Shown in pieces: positions 1 through 5,901 of a stretch of DNA of 5,901 nucleotides. Every line of letters begins with the position of its first letter. Within the stretch, counting starts at the first letter, position 1. Where the stretch lies: assembly GCA_039024295.1 (NCBI GenBank), contig JBCDIQ010000358.1, forward strand, positions 1 to 5,901, read 5' to 3'. The position numbers were made by a program, and so were the translations under genes. The stretch comes from JBCDIQ01 sp039024295. Lineage in GTDB: Bacteria > Bacteroidota > Bacteroidia > J057. The notes below the pieces were generated by a model. The model saw nothing but the letters and a program-made list of their open reading frames with translations. It made no database searches and had not been told where the DNA came from.

Positions 1-386
1 ATGTAAACCATCCCAATATTATTTAGGGGAATAGCTGCTCCTGATTTATCACCCATTTCTTCCCTTATTTTCAGGCTCTTGGAATAATTAGCTATTGACC
101 TGTTGTAGTCACCTTGGTTCATGTAAACATACCCAATGTTATTAAGTGAGTTAGCTATCCCAGATTTGTTTCCAAGTTTCTCGCTGATCCTAAGGCTCTT
201 AAAATAGTACTCAAGTGATTTGTCATACCTACCTTGATTTTTATAAATAGTCCCAATGTTGCTGAGAGAGGAAGCTATTCCAGAATTATTTCCCATTTCT
301 TCCCTGATTTTCAGGCTTTGGGAAAAATACTCCATTGCCTTTTGGTAGTCACCTTTATTCATGTATATAATCCCAATGTTATTGAG
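1..386 (-). repeat. Tandem 120-bp repeats encoding 40-residue TPR units
   Basis: Three full units (267-386, 147-266, 27-146) and a partial fourth (1-26) repeat with an exact 120-bp period. On the plus strand the shared word tcccaat or cccaat recurs at about 11, 131, 251 and 371. The first and third units also share a long near-identical stretch around cccatttcttccct and ttttcaggct (about 50-75 and 290-315). Conservation reaches third codon positions, which suggests recent duplication or gene conversion between units, not only selection on protein structure. The array continues beyond the left edge, so its copy number is unknown. Confidence 0.85.
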
Positions 387-725
387 GGCATTCCCCAATG
401 ATTTTTGGTAGAAATGGATTTCATCATCCCTATAGTTCTGAGGAGTCTTTTCAAGTAATTCCTGGCACCGCTCTACGATTTTTTTATTCAGTTCCCAATC
501 CAGTTTGGGGTCGAAAACATAGATGATCTCGTCCCACGCAATCCACGAATTTATTATTACCGAATCGTGTTCTGCCGTCGCAATTACGTGCTTTAGGGAA
601 TCAATCTTGGTTTGTTGATTTTCTGTAAGTTGAGCATAGCCGATAATTTGGAGAAAAAGACTTGTGAAAAGTGCCCCCAAAAGTCTTGGTAACCAGGATC
701 GGGTCTTCAAAAAAATTGAATTCAT
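1..725 (-). CDS. TPR-repeat protein with signal peptide, N-terminal part (truncated by window edge)
   Basis: The reading frame is open from ATG at 725-723 to the left edge, giving 241 complete codons; the C-terminus lies outside the window. Residues 1-31 look like a Sec signal peptide: basic residues K7, R9 and R14, a hydrophobic stretch at about 15-29, and a likely cleavage after Gly-Tyr-Ala before Gln32. Residues 32-112 form a helical linker. From residue 114, TPR units of exactly 40 residues follow: 114-153, 154-193, 194-233, and the start of a fourth at 234. Each has the pattern LNNIG..Y.N.GDY.KS...Y.KSL.IRE..G. Such secreted N-terminal TPR arrays in Bacteroidota often precede a transmembrane helix and a histidine kinase, nucleotide cyclase or HTH output domain. 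That is family knowledge; no output domain is visible here, so the role is open beyond protein-protein interaction outside the cytoplasm. No Shine-Dalgarno sequence precedes the start; the signal peptide supports this ATG. It is divergent from the DUF2723 gene. Confidence 0.88.
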   Translation of the reverse strand, partial: MNSIFLKTRSWLPRLLGALFTSLFLQIIGYAQLTENQQTKIDSLKHVIATAEHDSVIINSWIAWDEIIYVFDPKLDWELNKKIVERCQELLEKTPQNYRDDEIHFYQKSLGNALNNIGIIYMNKGDYQKAMEYFSQSLKIREEMGNNSGIASSLSNIGTIYKNQGRYDKSLEYYFKSLRISEKLGNKSGIANSLNNIGYVYMNQGDYNRSIANYSKSLKIREEMGDKSGAAIPLNNIGMVY

Positions 726-804
726 GTTCGGATAAAAAGGTGAGTTAGTGGGATGAATATAATTAAAATATAACCACCCAGTAATTCCCGGATGGTGTTA
801 TAGA

Positions 805-828
805 AGATGGAGATAAATGGCTCCATCT
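805..828. promoter_or_regulatory. Perfect 8-bp inverted repeat, possible operator or hairpin
   Basis: The arms AGATGGAG (805-812) and CTCCATCT (821-828) are perfectly complementary with an 8-nt spacer, ATAAATGG. Neither strand has a T-run after the arm, so it does not look like an intrinsic terminator. Its place in the middle of a divergent promoter region would fit a dimeric regulator site, or a hairpin in a leader RNA. One such palindrome can occur by chance, so the functional call is tentative. Confidence 0.3.
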
Positions 829-907
829 GTTAAAATCAAATGGCAAAAAACAAATATGTTGCCCTCATTAAGCCCCTGAAAAAGATCATGTTGCTGGTTA
901 CGAGCCG

Positions 908-937
908 TTTGGTTTCCATAACTGAGAGATAAATTTC
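908..937 (+). promoter_or_regulatory. Candidate Bacteroidota-type promoter for the DUF2723 gene
   Basis: TTTG at 908-911 is followed after 18 bp by TAAATTTC at 930-937, which matches TAnnTTTG at 7 of 8 positions. The known Bacteroidota spacing between the -33 and -7 boxes is about 19-21 bp, so this pair is one base short. Transcription would start near 944 and leave a leader of about 56 nt. A second -7-like element, TAACTTCG at 966-973 (also 7 of 8), has no good upstream box and is the alternative. Confidence 0.4.
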
Positions 938-999
938 TGAATACCGTTTATTGGCGAGATTTTCTTAACTTCGCATCTTGAAATTTCAGCCTAGTTTTT

Positions 1000-3900
1000 A
1001 TGCGTTACGAACGAATCAATGATATAAGCGGATGGGTAATTTTTGCCATAGCATTCGTCAGTTATTTGCTGACCATGGCACCAACCGCGAGCTTTTGGGA
1101 TTGCGGGGAATTTATCGCCTGTTCCAACGAATTAGAGGTGCCTCACCCGCCGGGAGCGCCTTTCTTTTTGCTGATAGGGCGTGTGTTTGCGCTGTTCTCC
1201 TTTGGAGATGTAACAAAGGTTGCATTGATGCTGAACATACAGAGTGTGCTCTCAGCTTCTTTTACGGTGTTGTTCACTTTTTGGATCACCACCATTTTAT
1301 CTAAAAAACTGTTGGTGAAGCGTGATGAAACCCCCAGCCAGGAGCAGACCATCGCGATTATGCTGGCAGGAGCCGTAGGGGCACTTGCCTGTACCTATGC
1401 TGATTCTTTCTGGTTCAACGCAGTGGAAGCGGAAGTTTATGCGATGAGCTCCTTTTTTACAGCTGTAGTTGTTTGGTTGATGTTCAAATGGGAAGCACGT
1501 GCTGATCAGCCCGGCCACCTCCGCTGGATTTTGCTGATTGCCTACCTGATGGGCTTGTCCATTGGGGTTCACTTGTTGAACTTGTTGACGATTCCGGCAT
1601 TGGCGTTCATCTATTATTTCAGGAAGCATGATTTCTCTTGGGGAGGCTTTATCGGAACTGGCCTTGTTTCAGTAGCCATCCTGGGGGTAATCCAATCGGG
1701 CATTATTCTCTATACCTTCGATCTTGCCTGGGCATTTGAGCGTTTCTTCTCAGGTGTATTCAGCGCGCGCGGGGTGCAAACTTCAGGCATGAGCCTGCCA
1801 ATTGGAACCGGACTTGTGCTATTTTGTATTCTCCTTTTTGGCACCATCGCAGGGCTGTTGTACTACAGTTCTCGTAAGAATATGGTGTGGCTGAACACAT
1901 TTGTGTTGGGCATTTTGGTGGTATACCTGGGATTTTCCTCTTACCTCATGATTCCCATTCGTTCCAATGCCAACCCTCCCATTGATGAAAACAACCCTGA
2001 GAATACCCTCACCTTCCTGAGTTATATGAAGCGTGAGCAGTACGGGGATCGTCCCCTTTTCCGGGGCCCGCTATATAATTCCAGACCGACTGGATATGAT
2101 AAGTCTACCGAGTATGTGTTGAAAAAAGTGAAAGTAGAGGGAGGAACTGAAGAGCGATATGTGGCGTACGGGGAAAAGCTCAAGCCAAAATATGCGCCCA
2201 GAGACAAAAAGTTCTTCCCCCGGATGTATGAATCCAGCCGGTACAACATGGGGCCGCATGCCTACACAGCTTACGTGAGAAATACCGGGGATCCCAAAGA
2301 TCCCTATGATGATAAGCCTACCCCGGCAGAAGATTTTAAATATTTTGTCAACTACCAGATCATCCACATGTACTGGAGATATTTCATGTGGAACTTTGCG
2401 GGGCGAGAAAGCGATATTCAGGATACCGGATGGGAAAGTGGAATTGCCTTCTGGAAGACTTCCAATATGCCGGAGTCAGTTCGGGATAACCCTGCAAAGA
2501 ATCACTTTTTCATGCTGCCCTTCTTATTGGGGCTTGTGGGACTCGCCTGGCAGATCAAGCGAAGAGGGGAAGATGCTGCAGTCGTAGGCTTACTCTTCTT
2601 CTTTACTGGTTTTGCCATTATTCTGTACCTGAACCAGTACCCGATGCAGCCACGTGAACGAGACTATTCGTTTGCGGGTTCGTTCCAGACCTATGCCATT
2701 TGGATTGGACTGAGCGTGATTGCGATGTACGAGTTTCTTCGAAAGTTCCTCAAAGGAGGTGCCGTGTACGTAGCGGGTGGACTCGCATTACTTGCACCCA
2801 TTCTGATGGCTGCCCAAGGCTGGGATGACCACTCCCGCGCAGGCAGGTACATTGCCCCTGACTCAGCTTACAACCTGCTGAATTCATTGGATCAAAATGC
2901 GGTCCTGTTTACAAACGGGGACAATGACACGTTCCCCTTGTGGTACATTCAGGAAGTAGAAAATATACGTCCAGATGTTCGTGTCCTCTGCTTGAGTTAT
3001 GTAAATACCGATTGGTACGTGCAGCAAATGTACCAACAAATGAATGAATCAACGCCTCTGCCACTGAGTTTGAAGGAGGATGAATATACCGGTCAGCAAA
3101 ACCAGGCAAAGTACTTCCCTGGTACGAAAAAGAACCTTCAGCTGAAATTACCGGTGTCTGCCCAGAACATGATGGATAAAGGCATCATCTCCGAGCGGGA
3201 GCTCCCTTATGTCAAAAGTATCATGGAGTGGACCATTCCTACACGTGCAGGTGGTGGCAACCGCTACCTGGAGTTAAAGGATTGGGTGATCATTAACCTG
3301 ATCACCAATGTAGCAAAAGAAGGCTGGGACCGTCCGGTTTACTTTGCCAACACAGTAGCACCTAGCAGCTTTCTTGGATTGGAGCCCAATTTGCGCCTTG
3401 AGGGCCTTGCGTACCGCATCATGCCATTCCGGATGCCACAGGAGCGCGATCCATATGACCCTTACAAAAGCTTTGTTGATCCCGTTCGGATGTATGACAA
3501 CCTTATTGGCAAGTTCCGTTACCGGAACCTCGCCAATAAAGGGGTGTATTACGATGATAACATCAATCGCATGGTAAGCAACTATCATGGCGTATTCTAC
3601 CGCTTGGCCAACTTCTACCTCCGGGAGGCAGATAAGTTGGAGCGTCAGCTTCAGGTAGTAGGGGACAGCATTGCGCTTCCTACAGAGCTCGCTGAGGCCA
3701 AACCGGAAGACCTTCGTAAGAAAGCAGAAGAAGTGATGATGTATGCAGATGAGAACTTCCCCTACGATGTTGCCATGCCAGAGCCTTATGTCTTGGTACG
3801 CAGCGGAATTCTGTTCGACCGCATGGGCCTTAAGGAAAAAGCAGAGGAATATTTCTCCTTTGCCAGAAAGGTAAGCTCAGAGCATTTGAACTATTATGCT

Positions 3901-4056
3901 GATCAAGGAAAATACTTCGGTAAAAAAGACTCCTACATGGCTGCCCTTCAAATGCTGGGACAACATTACCAGTTCTCCAATCAGGCGCAGCAGGCTCAGG
4001 AATTGAACCAGGAAGTTCAAAACCTGACGGCCAAGTTTAGAAGAAACGAACGATAG
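1000..4056 (+). CDS. DUF2723 family membrane protein, predicted GT-C glycosyltransferase (TMEM260-like, GT117 type)
   Basis: This complete 1018-residue gene starts at the first ATG after an in-frame TGA (979-981). The N-terminal 605 residues hold about a dozen hydrophobic segments (roughly 11-27, 76-100, 117-133, 148-162, 174-206, 217-240, 266-290, 296-318, 502-518, 526-545, 562-580, 585-605). After the first segment comes SFWDCGEFIA (31-40), with D34 and E37 in the position expected for the catalytic acidic loop of GT-C enzymes, then PHPPGAP (48-54) and FWFNAVEAEVYAM (137-149). A large extramembrane region spans about 320-500. Conserved blocks follow at PRERDYSFAGSF (551-562) and NGDNDTFPLWY (639-649). 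The tail from about 610 is soluble and ends in a TPR-like helix pair (928-959). Animal TMEM260, of the same family, is a protein O-mannosyltransferase using a lipid-linked sugar donor. By inference this protein glycosylates secreted proteins at the inner membrane's periplasmic face. Family assignment is firm; donor and acceptor are not known. It seems to be transcribed alone. Confidence 0.93.
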   Translation: MRYERINDISGWVIFAIAFVSYLLTMAPTASFWDCGEFIACSNELEVPHPPGAPFFLLIGRVFALFSFGDVTKVALMLNIQSVLSASFTVLFTFWITTILSKKLLVKRDETPSQEQTIAIMLAGAVGALACTYADSFWFNAVEAEVYAMSSFFTAVVVWLMFKWEARADQPGHLRWILLIAYLMGLSIGVHLLNLLTIPALAFIYYFRKHDFSWGGFIGTGLVSVAILGVIQSGIILYTFDLAWAFERFFSGVFSARGVQTSGMSLPIGTGLVLFCILLFGTIAGLLYYSSRKNMVWLNTFVLGILVVYLGFSSYLMIPIRSNANPPIDENNPENTLTFLSYMKREQYGDRPLFRGPLYNSRPTGYDKSTEYVLKKVKVEGGTEERYVAYGEKLKPKYAPRDKKFFPRMYESSRYNMGPHAYTAYVRNTGDPKDPYDDKPTPAEDFKYFVNYQIIHMYWRYFMWNFAGRESDIQDTGWESGIAFWKTSNMPESVRDNPAKNHFFMLPFLLGLVGLAWQIKRRGEDAAVVGLLFFFTGFAIILYLNQYPMQPRERDYSFAGSFQTYAIWIGLSVIAMYEFLRKFLKGGAVYVAGGLALLAPILMAAQGWDDHSRAGRYIAPDSAYNLLNSLDQNAVLFTNGDNDTFPLWYIQEVENIRPDVRVLCLSYVNTDWYVQQMYQQMNESTPLPLSLKEDEYTGQQNQAKYFPGTKKNLQLKLPVSAQNMMDKGIISERELPYVKSIMEWTIPTRAGGGNRYLELKDWVIINLITNVAKEGWDRPVYFANTVAPSSFLGLEPNLRLEGLAYRIMPFRMPQERDPYDPYKSFVDPVRMYDNLIGKFRYRNLANKGVYYDDNINRMVSNYHGVFYRLANFYLREADKLERQLQVVGDSIALPTELAEAKPEDLRKKAEEVMMYADENFPYDVAMPEPYVLVRSGILFDRMGLKEKAEEYFSFARKVSSEHLNYYADQGKYFGKKDSYMAALQMLGQHYQFSNQAQQAQELNQEVQNLTAKFRRNER

Positions 4057-4088
4057 CCTATCTATCGGTAACTGATAAAGCCTTATAC

Positions 4089-4120
4089 AGCCAATCTCCT
4101 CTGAGGGATTGGCTTTTGTT
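4089..4120 (+). terminator. Intrinsic terminator of the DUF2723 gene
   Basis: AGCCAATC (4089-4096) pairs perfectly with GATTGGCT (4107-4114). The stem extends inward by a T-G wobble and a C-G pair, to 10 bp with a 6-nt loop. TTTTGTT follows directly at 4114-4120. It begins 33 bp after the stop codon at 4054-4056 and separates this gene from the Rpn gene. No A-run precedes the left arm, so it should act on plus-strand transcripts only. Confidence 0.85.
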
Positions 4121-4183
4121 ACTGTGTACGATCTGAACGTGCTGGTTTAATCCCAAAGCCATGTCTTTTGAGTTACATATTCC

Positions 4184-4191
4184 TATATTTG
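4184..4191 (+). promoter_or_regulatory. Consensus -7 element (TAnnTTTG) upstream of the Rpn gene
   Basis: TATATTTG matches the Bacteroidota -7 consensus TAnnTTTG at all fixed positions and ends 27 bp before the Rpn start codon. Transcription would begin near 4198, leaving a leader of about 20 nt. The nearest TTTG upstream (4167-4170) is only 13 bp away, shorter than the usual 19-21, so the -33 box is missing or degenerate. Its place after the terminator at 4089-4120 fits independent transcription of the Rpn gene. Confidence 0.5.
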
Positions 4192-4218
4192 GATTAGTAC
4201 CATGTGAGTTTGAGCTAA

Positions 4219-5091
4219 ATGAGTGCCTTGCAAGATAAATACATCAATCCCCTAACGGATTTTGGCTTCAAAAAGCTTTTTGGGAGTGAACCCAACAAAA
4301 TTTTATTGATTGATTTTCTGAATCAGGTACTTCCTGAACAGCATCAGATCAAAGACCTCACCTATGGTCGTAATGAGCAATTAAGCCAAACCAATCTGGA
4401 CAGAAAAGCTATCTTTGACCTGTATTGTGTGGGTGAATCAGGCGAAAGGTTCATTGTAGAAGTTCAAAAGGCAAAGCAGAATTTTTTTAAAGATCGAAGC
4501 GTTTATTATGCCTCGTTCCCCATTCAGGAGCAGGCTAAAAAAGGGATTTGGGATTACAGTTTACAGCCAGTTTATACAGTAGGCATTTTGGATTTTGTTT
4601 TTGATGACCATAAGCAGGAGGAAGACCTGTTACATATGATCGAACTCAAAAACCAACGCTGCGAAGTATTTTATGATAAATTAAAATTCATCTACATTGA
4701 ATTGCCCAAGTTTAAGAAGAGAGCAAATGAATTGGTCACGCATTTTGATAAATGGCTGTATGTGTTCCGGTATTTATCTGAATTACAGGATCGGCCTCAA
4801 GCATTGCAGGATCGGGTTTTTGAAAGGCTGTTCGAAGCTGCCGAAATTGCTCGTTTCAGTCCTGATGAGCGAGAAGCATACGAGGAAAGCTTAAAATATT
4901 ATCGAGACCTTAACAATGTGGTAGCCACCTCCAAGAAAGAAGGGAAAATAGAAGGAAAATTAGAAGGTAAACTGGAAGGGAAAATTGAAACGGCCCTGAA
5001 TCTTTACAAGATGGGGATGGCAATTGATCAAATTTCAGCAGCGACCGGTATTTCCTCTGACCAACTAAATGAAATCTTCAAAGATTTGTAA
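4219..5091 (+). CDS. Rpn family recombination-promoting nuclease / PD-(D/E)XK nuclease family transposase
   Basis: This complete 290-residue protein has the family hallmark near its start: NPLTDFGFKKLFG at 10-22. The PD-(D/E)XK nuclease core is visible as IFDLYC (65-70, with D67), then the beta-strand FIVEVQKAK (78-86) with E81 and Q83 in the E-x-Q version of the motif typical of this family. The middle is mostly helical. A highly charged linker of four-residue EGK(I/L) repeats (about 241-257) leads to a small C-terminal helical module (258-290, ALNLYKMGMAIDQISAATG, HTH-like). Characterised E. coli Rpn proteins are DNA endonucleases that promote RecA-independent recombination; family members have been linked to phage defence, with toxicity held back by a C-terminal fragment made from inside the gene. 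These roles are inferred here from family membership. The gene is more AT-rich than the DUF2723 gene, has its own promoter, and lacks terminal inverted repeats or a target duplication, so it is not an intact insertion sequence. Confidence 0.9.
   Translation: MSALQDKYINPLTDFGFKKLFGSEPNKILLIDFLNQVLPEQHQIKDLTYGRNEQLSQTNLDRKAIFDLYCVGESGERFIVEVQKAKQNFFKDRSVYYASFPIQEQAKKGIWDYSLQPVYTVGILDFVFDDHKQEEDLLHMIELKNQRCEVFYDKLKFIYIELPKFKKRANELVTHFDKWLYVFRYLSELQDRPQALQDRVFERLFEAAEIARFSPDEREAYEESLKYYRDLNNVVATSKKEGKIEGKLEGKLEGKIETALNLYKMGMAIDQISAATGISSDQLNEIFKDL
4936..4989 (+). repeat. In-frame 12-bp repeats encoding an EGK(I/L) linker
   Basis: About four copies of a 12-bp unit of the form GAAGGNAAANTN encode Lys-Glu-Gly-Lys-Ile-Glu-Gly-Lys-Leu and so on, residues 240-257 of the Rpn protein. 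The codons differ slightly between copies (GGG, GGA, GGT; ATA, TTA, CTG, ATT). The unit length is a multiple of three, so gain or loss of a copy keeps the frame and only changes the linker between the nuclease core and the C-terminal module. Similar linkers are common in this family. Confidence 0.8.
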
Positions 5092-5105
5092 TAGCGTATC
5101 TTGAT

Positions 5106-5901
5106 TTACCCTTCGGAAATGAAAGGCCGTTTACTTTTGTCAATTGCCTCTATTATTTCCACTTCAAACTCTCTTTGTATCTGTACCCGTCTTTTGGGGT
5201 CAGGTGTAAGCTCAATGGCTTTTATAGCACCAAATCCAGCGTCTTCACTCAAGCTCCAAGCCCGAGAATATACTGCATACTGGTACCAAAGTTCGGCATT
5301 TTGGTTGTTGAAAGACATCGCCCGGGTAATCAGTTGATTGCCTTTCCCCCAATCTTGTTTGCTGCCGTATAATTCCAGCAGAAAAACCAGGGCAGCAGGC
5401 CAAATAGGGTATTGCGCTTGCAACAATTCAGCCTCTCCGAGTACAGAGGTGTCTCCTTGAGCATGCCGAAGTTGGAGATCCAGCAGTTGTGCAGACCGAA
5501 GGTCAGGAGACTCCTTTAGAACTTGATCCACAAGTGTTACAGCTTCATCTATATTTCCTTGTAAAAAATGAGCCTTTGCAAGTTCTGTTTTTACTTCAGA
5601 TGTTTGAGCAGGCGCATAAGATAAATTTTCGATGGCGGCAGGGTCTTTATACCGATTGTAAATTTTGGCCATTTCCAGGTAGGGAGCCACATCTGAGGAA
5701 TCCTTTGCTATGGCTTTACGGAAATGTTCCAGTGCAGGAATAAACGATTGGTTGCTGTCAGCATAAATCCCCACCCGAATCAGTTCATCCGAATTAAGCT
5801 GGTCAACACTCCATTCCGTCAATGCGAAGGTGTGCTGCCCAAAGGCCTCCAGCAGCATGCCCAATTCTTTGGCAGCAGAGTCCCAGAGGGTTTCATGCTG
5901 G
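5106..5901 (-). CDS. TPR-repeat protein, C-terminal part (truncated by window edge)
   Basis: The frame is open from the right edge to TAA at 5108-5106, giving 264 residues of a longer protein whose N-terminus lies outside the window. The TTG at 5864-5862 and the ATG at 5858-5856 lie inside the open frame and need not be starts. The fragment is built of helix pairs with the TPR spacing of small and aromatic residues; the clearest are at about 38-70 (IYADSNQSFIPALEHFRKAI), 103-133 (AKAHFLQGNIDEAVTLVDQVL) and 201-234 (WYQYAVYSRAWSLSEDAGFG). Less regular pairs lie between them, and a charged helix (236-258) closes the protein. No catalytic motif or membrane segment appears in the visible part, so only a scaffold or partner-binding role can be suggested. 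These repeats are diverged and about 34 residues long, unlike the near-identical 40-residue units at the left end, so the two TPR genes are not close relatives. It converges on the Rpn gene with a 14-bp gap. Confidence 0.85.
   Translation of the reverse strand, partial: QHETLWDSAAKELGMLLEAFGQHTFALTEWSVDQLNSDELIRVGIYADSNQSFIPALEHFRKAIAKDSSDVAPYLEMAKIYNRYKDPAAIENLSYAPAQTSEVKTELAKAHFLQGNIDEAVTLVDQVLKESPDLRSAQLLDLQLRHAQGDTSVLGEAELLQAQYPIWPAALVFLLELYGSKQDWGKGNQLITRAMSFNNQNAELWYQYAVYSRAWSLSEDAGFGAIKAIELTPDPKRRVQIQREFEVEIIEAIDKSKRPFISEG

Larger units (their letters stand above)
726..999. other. Divergent intergenic region between the TPR gene and the DUF2723 gene
   Basis: This 274-bp AT-rich stretch separates two divergently oriented genes and should hold both promoters. 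On the minus strand, TATATTTT (772-765) matches the Bacteroidota -7 consensus TAnnTTTG at 7 of 8 positions and lies 39 bp upstream of the TPR start codon, but no TTTG box is seen at the usual distance, so this promoter is weakly supported. On the plus strand a better candidate lies at 908-937. An inverted repeat sits at 805-828. A 30-codon ATG frame at 840-932 is present but not convincingly a gene. No tRNA, riboswitch or terminator is recognised. Confidence 0.6.

Noticed and set aside
1..386. CRISPR-like array suggested by regular repeats
   Set aside because: The repeats are contiguous 120-bp units without spacers and translate into 40-residue TPR motifs.
1297..1629. Open minus-strand frame of 110 codons opposite the DUF2723 gene
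   Set aside because: It is antisense to a conserved membrane protein, its sequence resembles no family I know, and it is explained by codon bias of the real gene.
2071..2367. Minus-strand frames of 98 and 75 codons within the DUF2723 gene
   Set aside because: Both lie wholly inside the conserved coding sequence, overlap each other and show no domain features.
4219..5091. Insertion sequence, since family names include 'putative transposase'
   Set aside because: No terminal inverted repeats or target-site duplication are visible around the gene, and the protein is a PD-(D/E)XK nuclease, not a DDE transposase.
5489..5743. Plus-strand frame of 84 codons opposite the right-hand TPR gene
   Set aside because: It lies opposite a well-supported TPR coding region and has no recognisable domain or start signal.
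5856..5864. Start codon of the right-hand TPR gene at TTG 5864 or ATG 5858
   Set aside because: The frame stays open to the window edge with 12 further sense codons, so the gene most likely begins outside the window.

Overview
The window looks like chromosomal DNA from a member of the Bacteroidota, most likely an aerobic Cytophagia-type lineage. Three things support this: a DUF2723-type membrane protein with motifs typical of that phylum, promoter-like elements of the TAnnTTTG class instead of sigma70 -10/-35 boxes, and start codons without clear Shine-Dalgarno sequences. The species cannot be named from the sequence.

Layout: (1) positions 1-725, minus strand: the N-terminal part of a secreted or membrane-anchored protein with 40-residue TPR repeats, cut by the left edge. 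(2) 726-999: a divergent intergenic region with an 8-bp inverted repeat and candidate promoters. (3) 1000-4056, plus strand: a complete 1018-residue DUF2723 protein, a predicted GT-C-fold glycosyltransferase related to animal TMEM260, followed by a strong intrinsic terminator at 4089-4120. (4) 4219-5091, plus strand: a complete 290-residue Rpn-family PD-(D/E)XK nuclease with its own near-consensus promoter. (5) 5106-5901, minus strand: the C-terminal part of a second, unrelated TPR protein, cut by the right edge and ending 14 bp from the end of the Rpn gene.

The genes do not form one operon. The DUF2723 gene appears to be a single-gene unit, with a divergent neighbour on one side and a terminator on the other. 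The Rpn gene looks like an independent insert: it has its own promoter, a visibly more AT-rich composition than the DUF2723 gene, and a convergent neighbour. The most interesting points are the possible intragenic antitoxin in the Rpn gene, the 12-bp repeat inside it, the conserved acidic motif of the glycosyltransferase, and the homogenised 120-bp TPR array. I see no RNA gene, CRISPR array, insertion sequence with terminal repeats, or clearly new multi-gene system.
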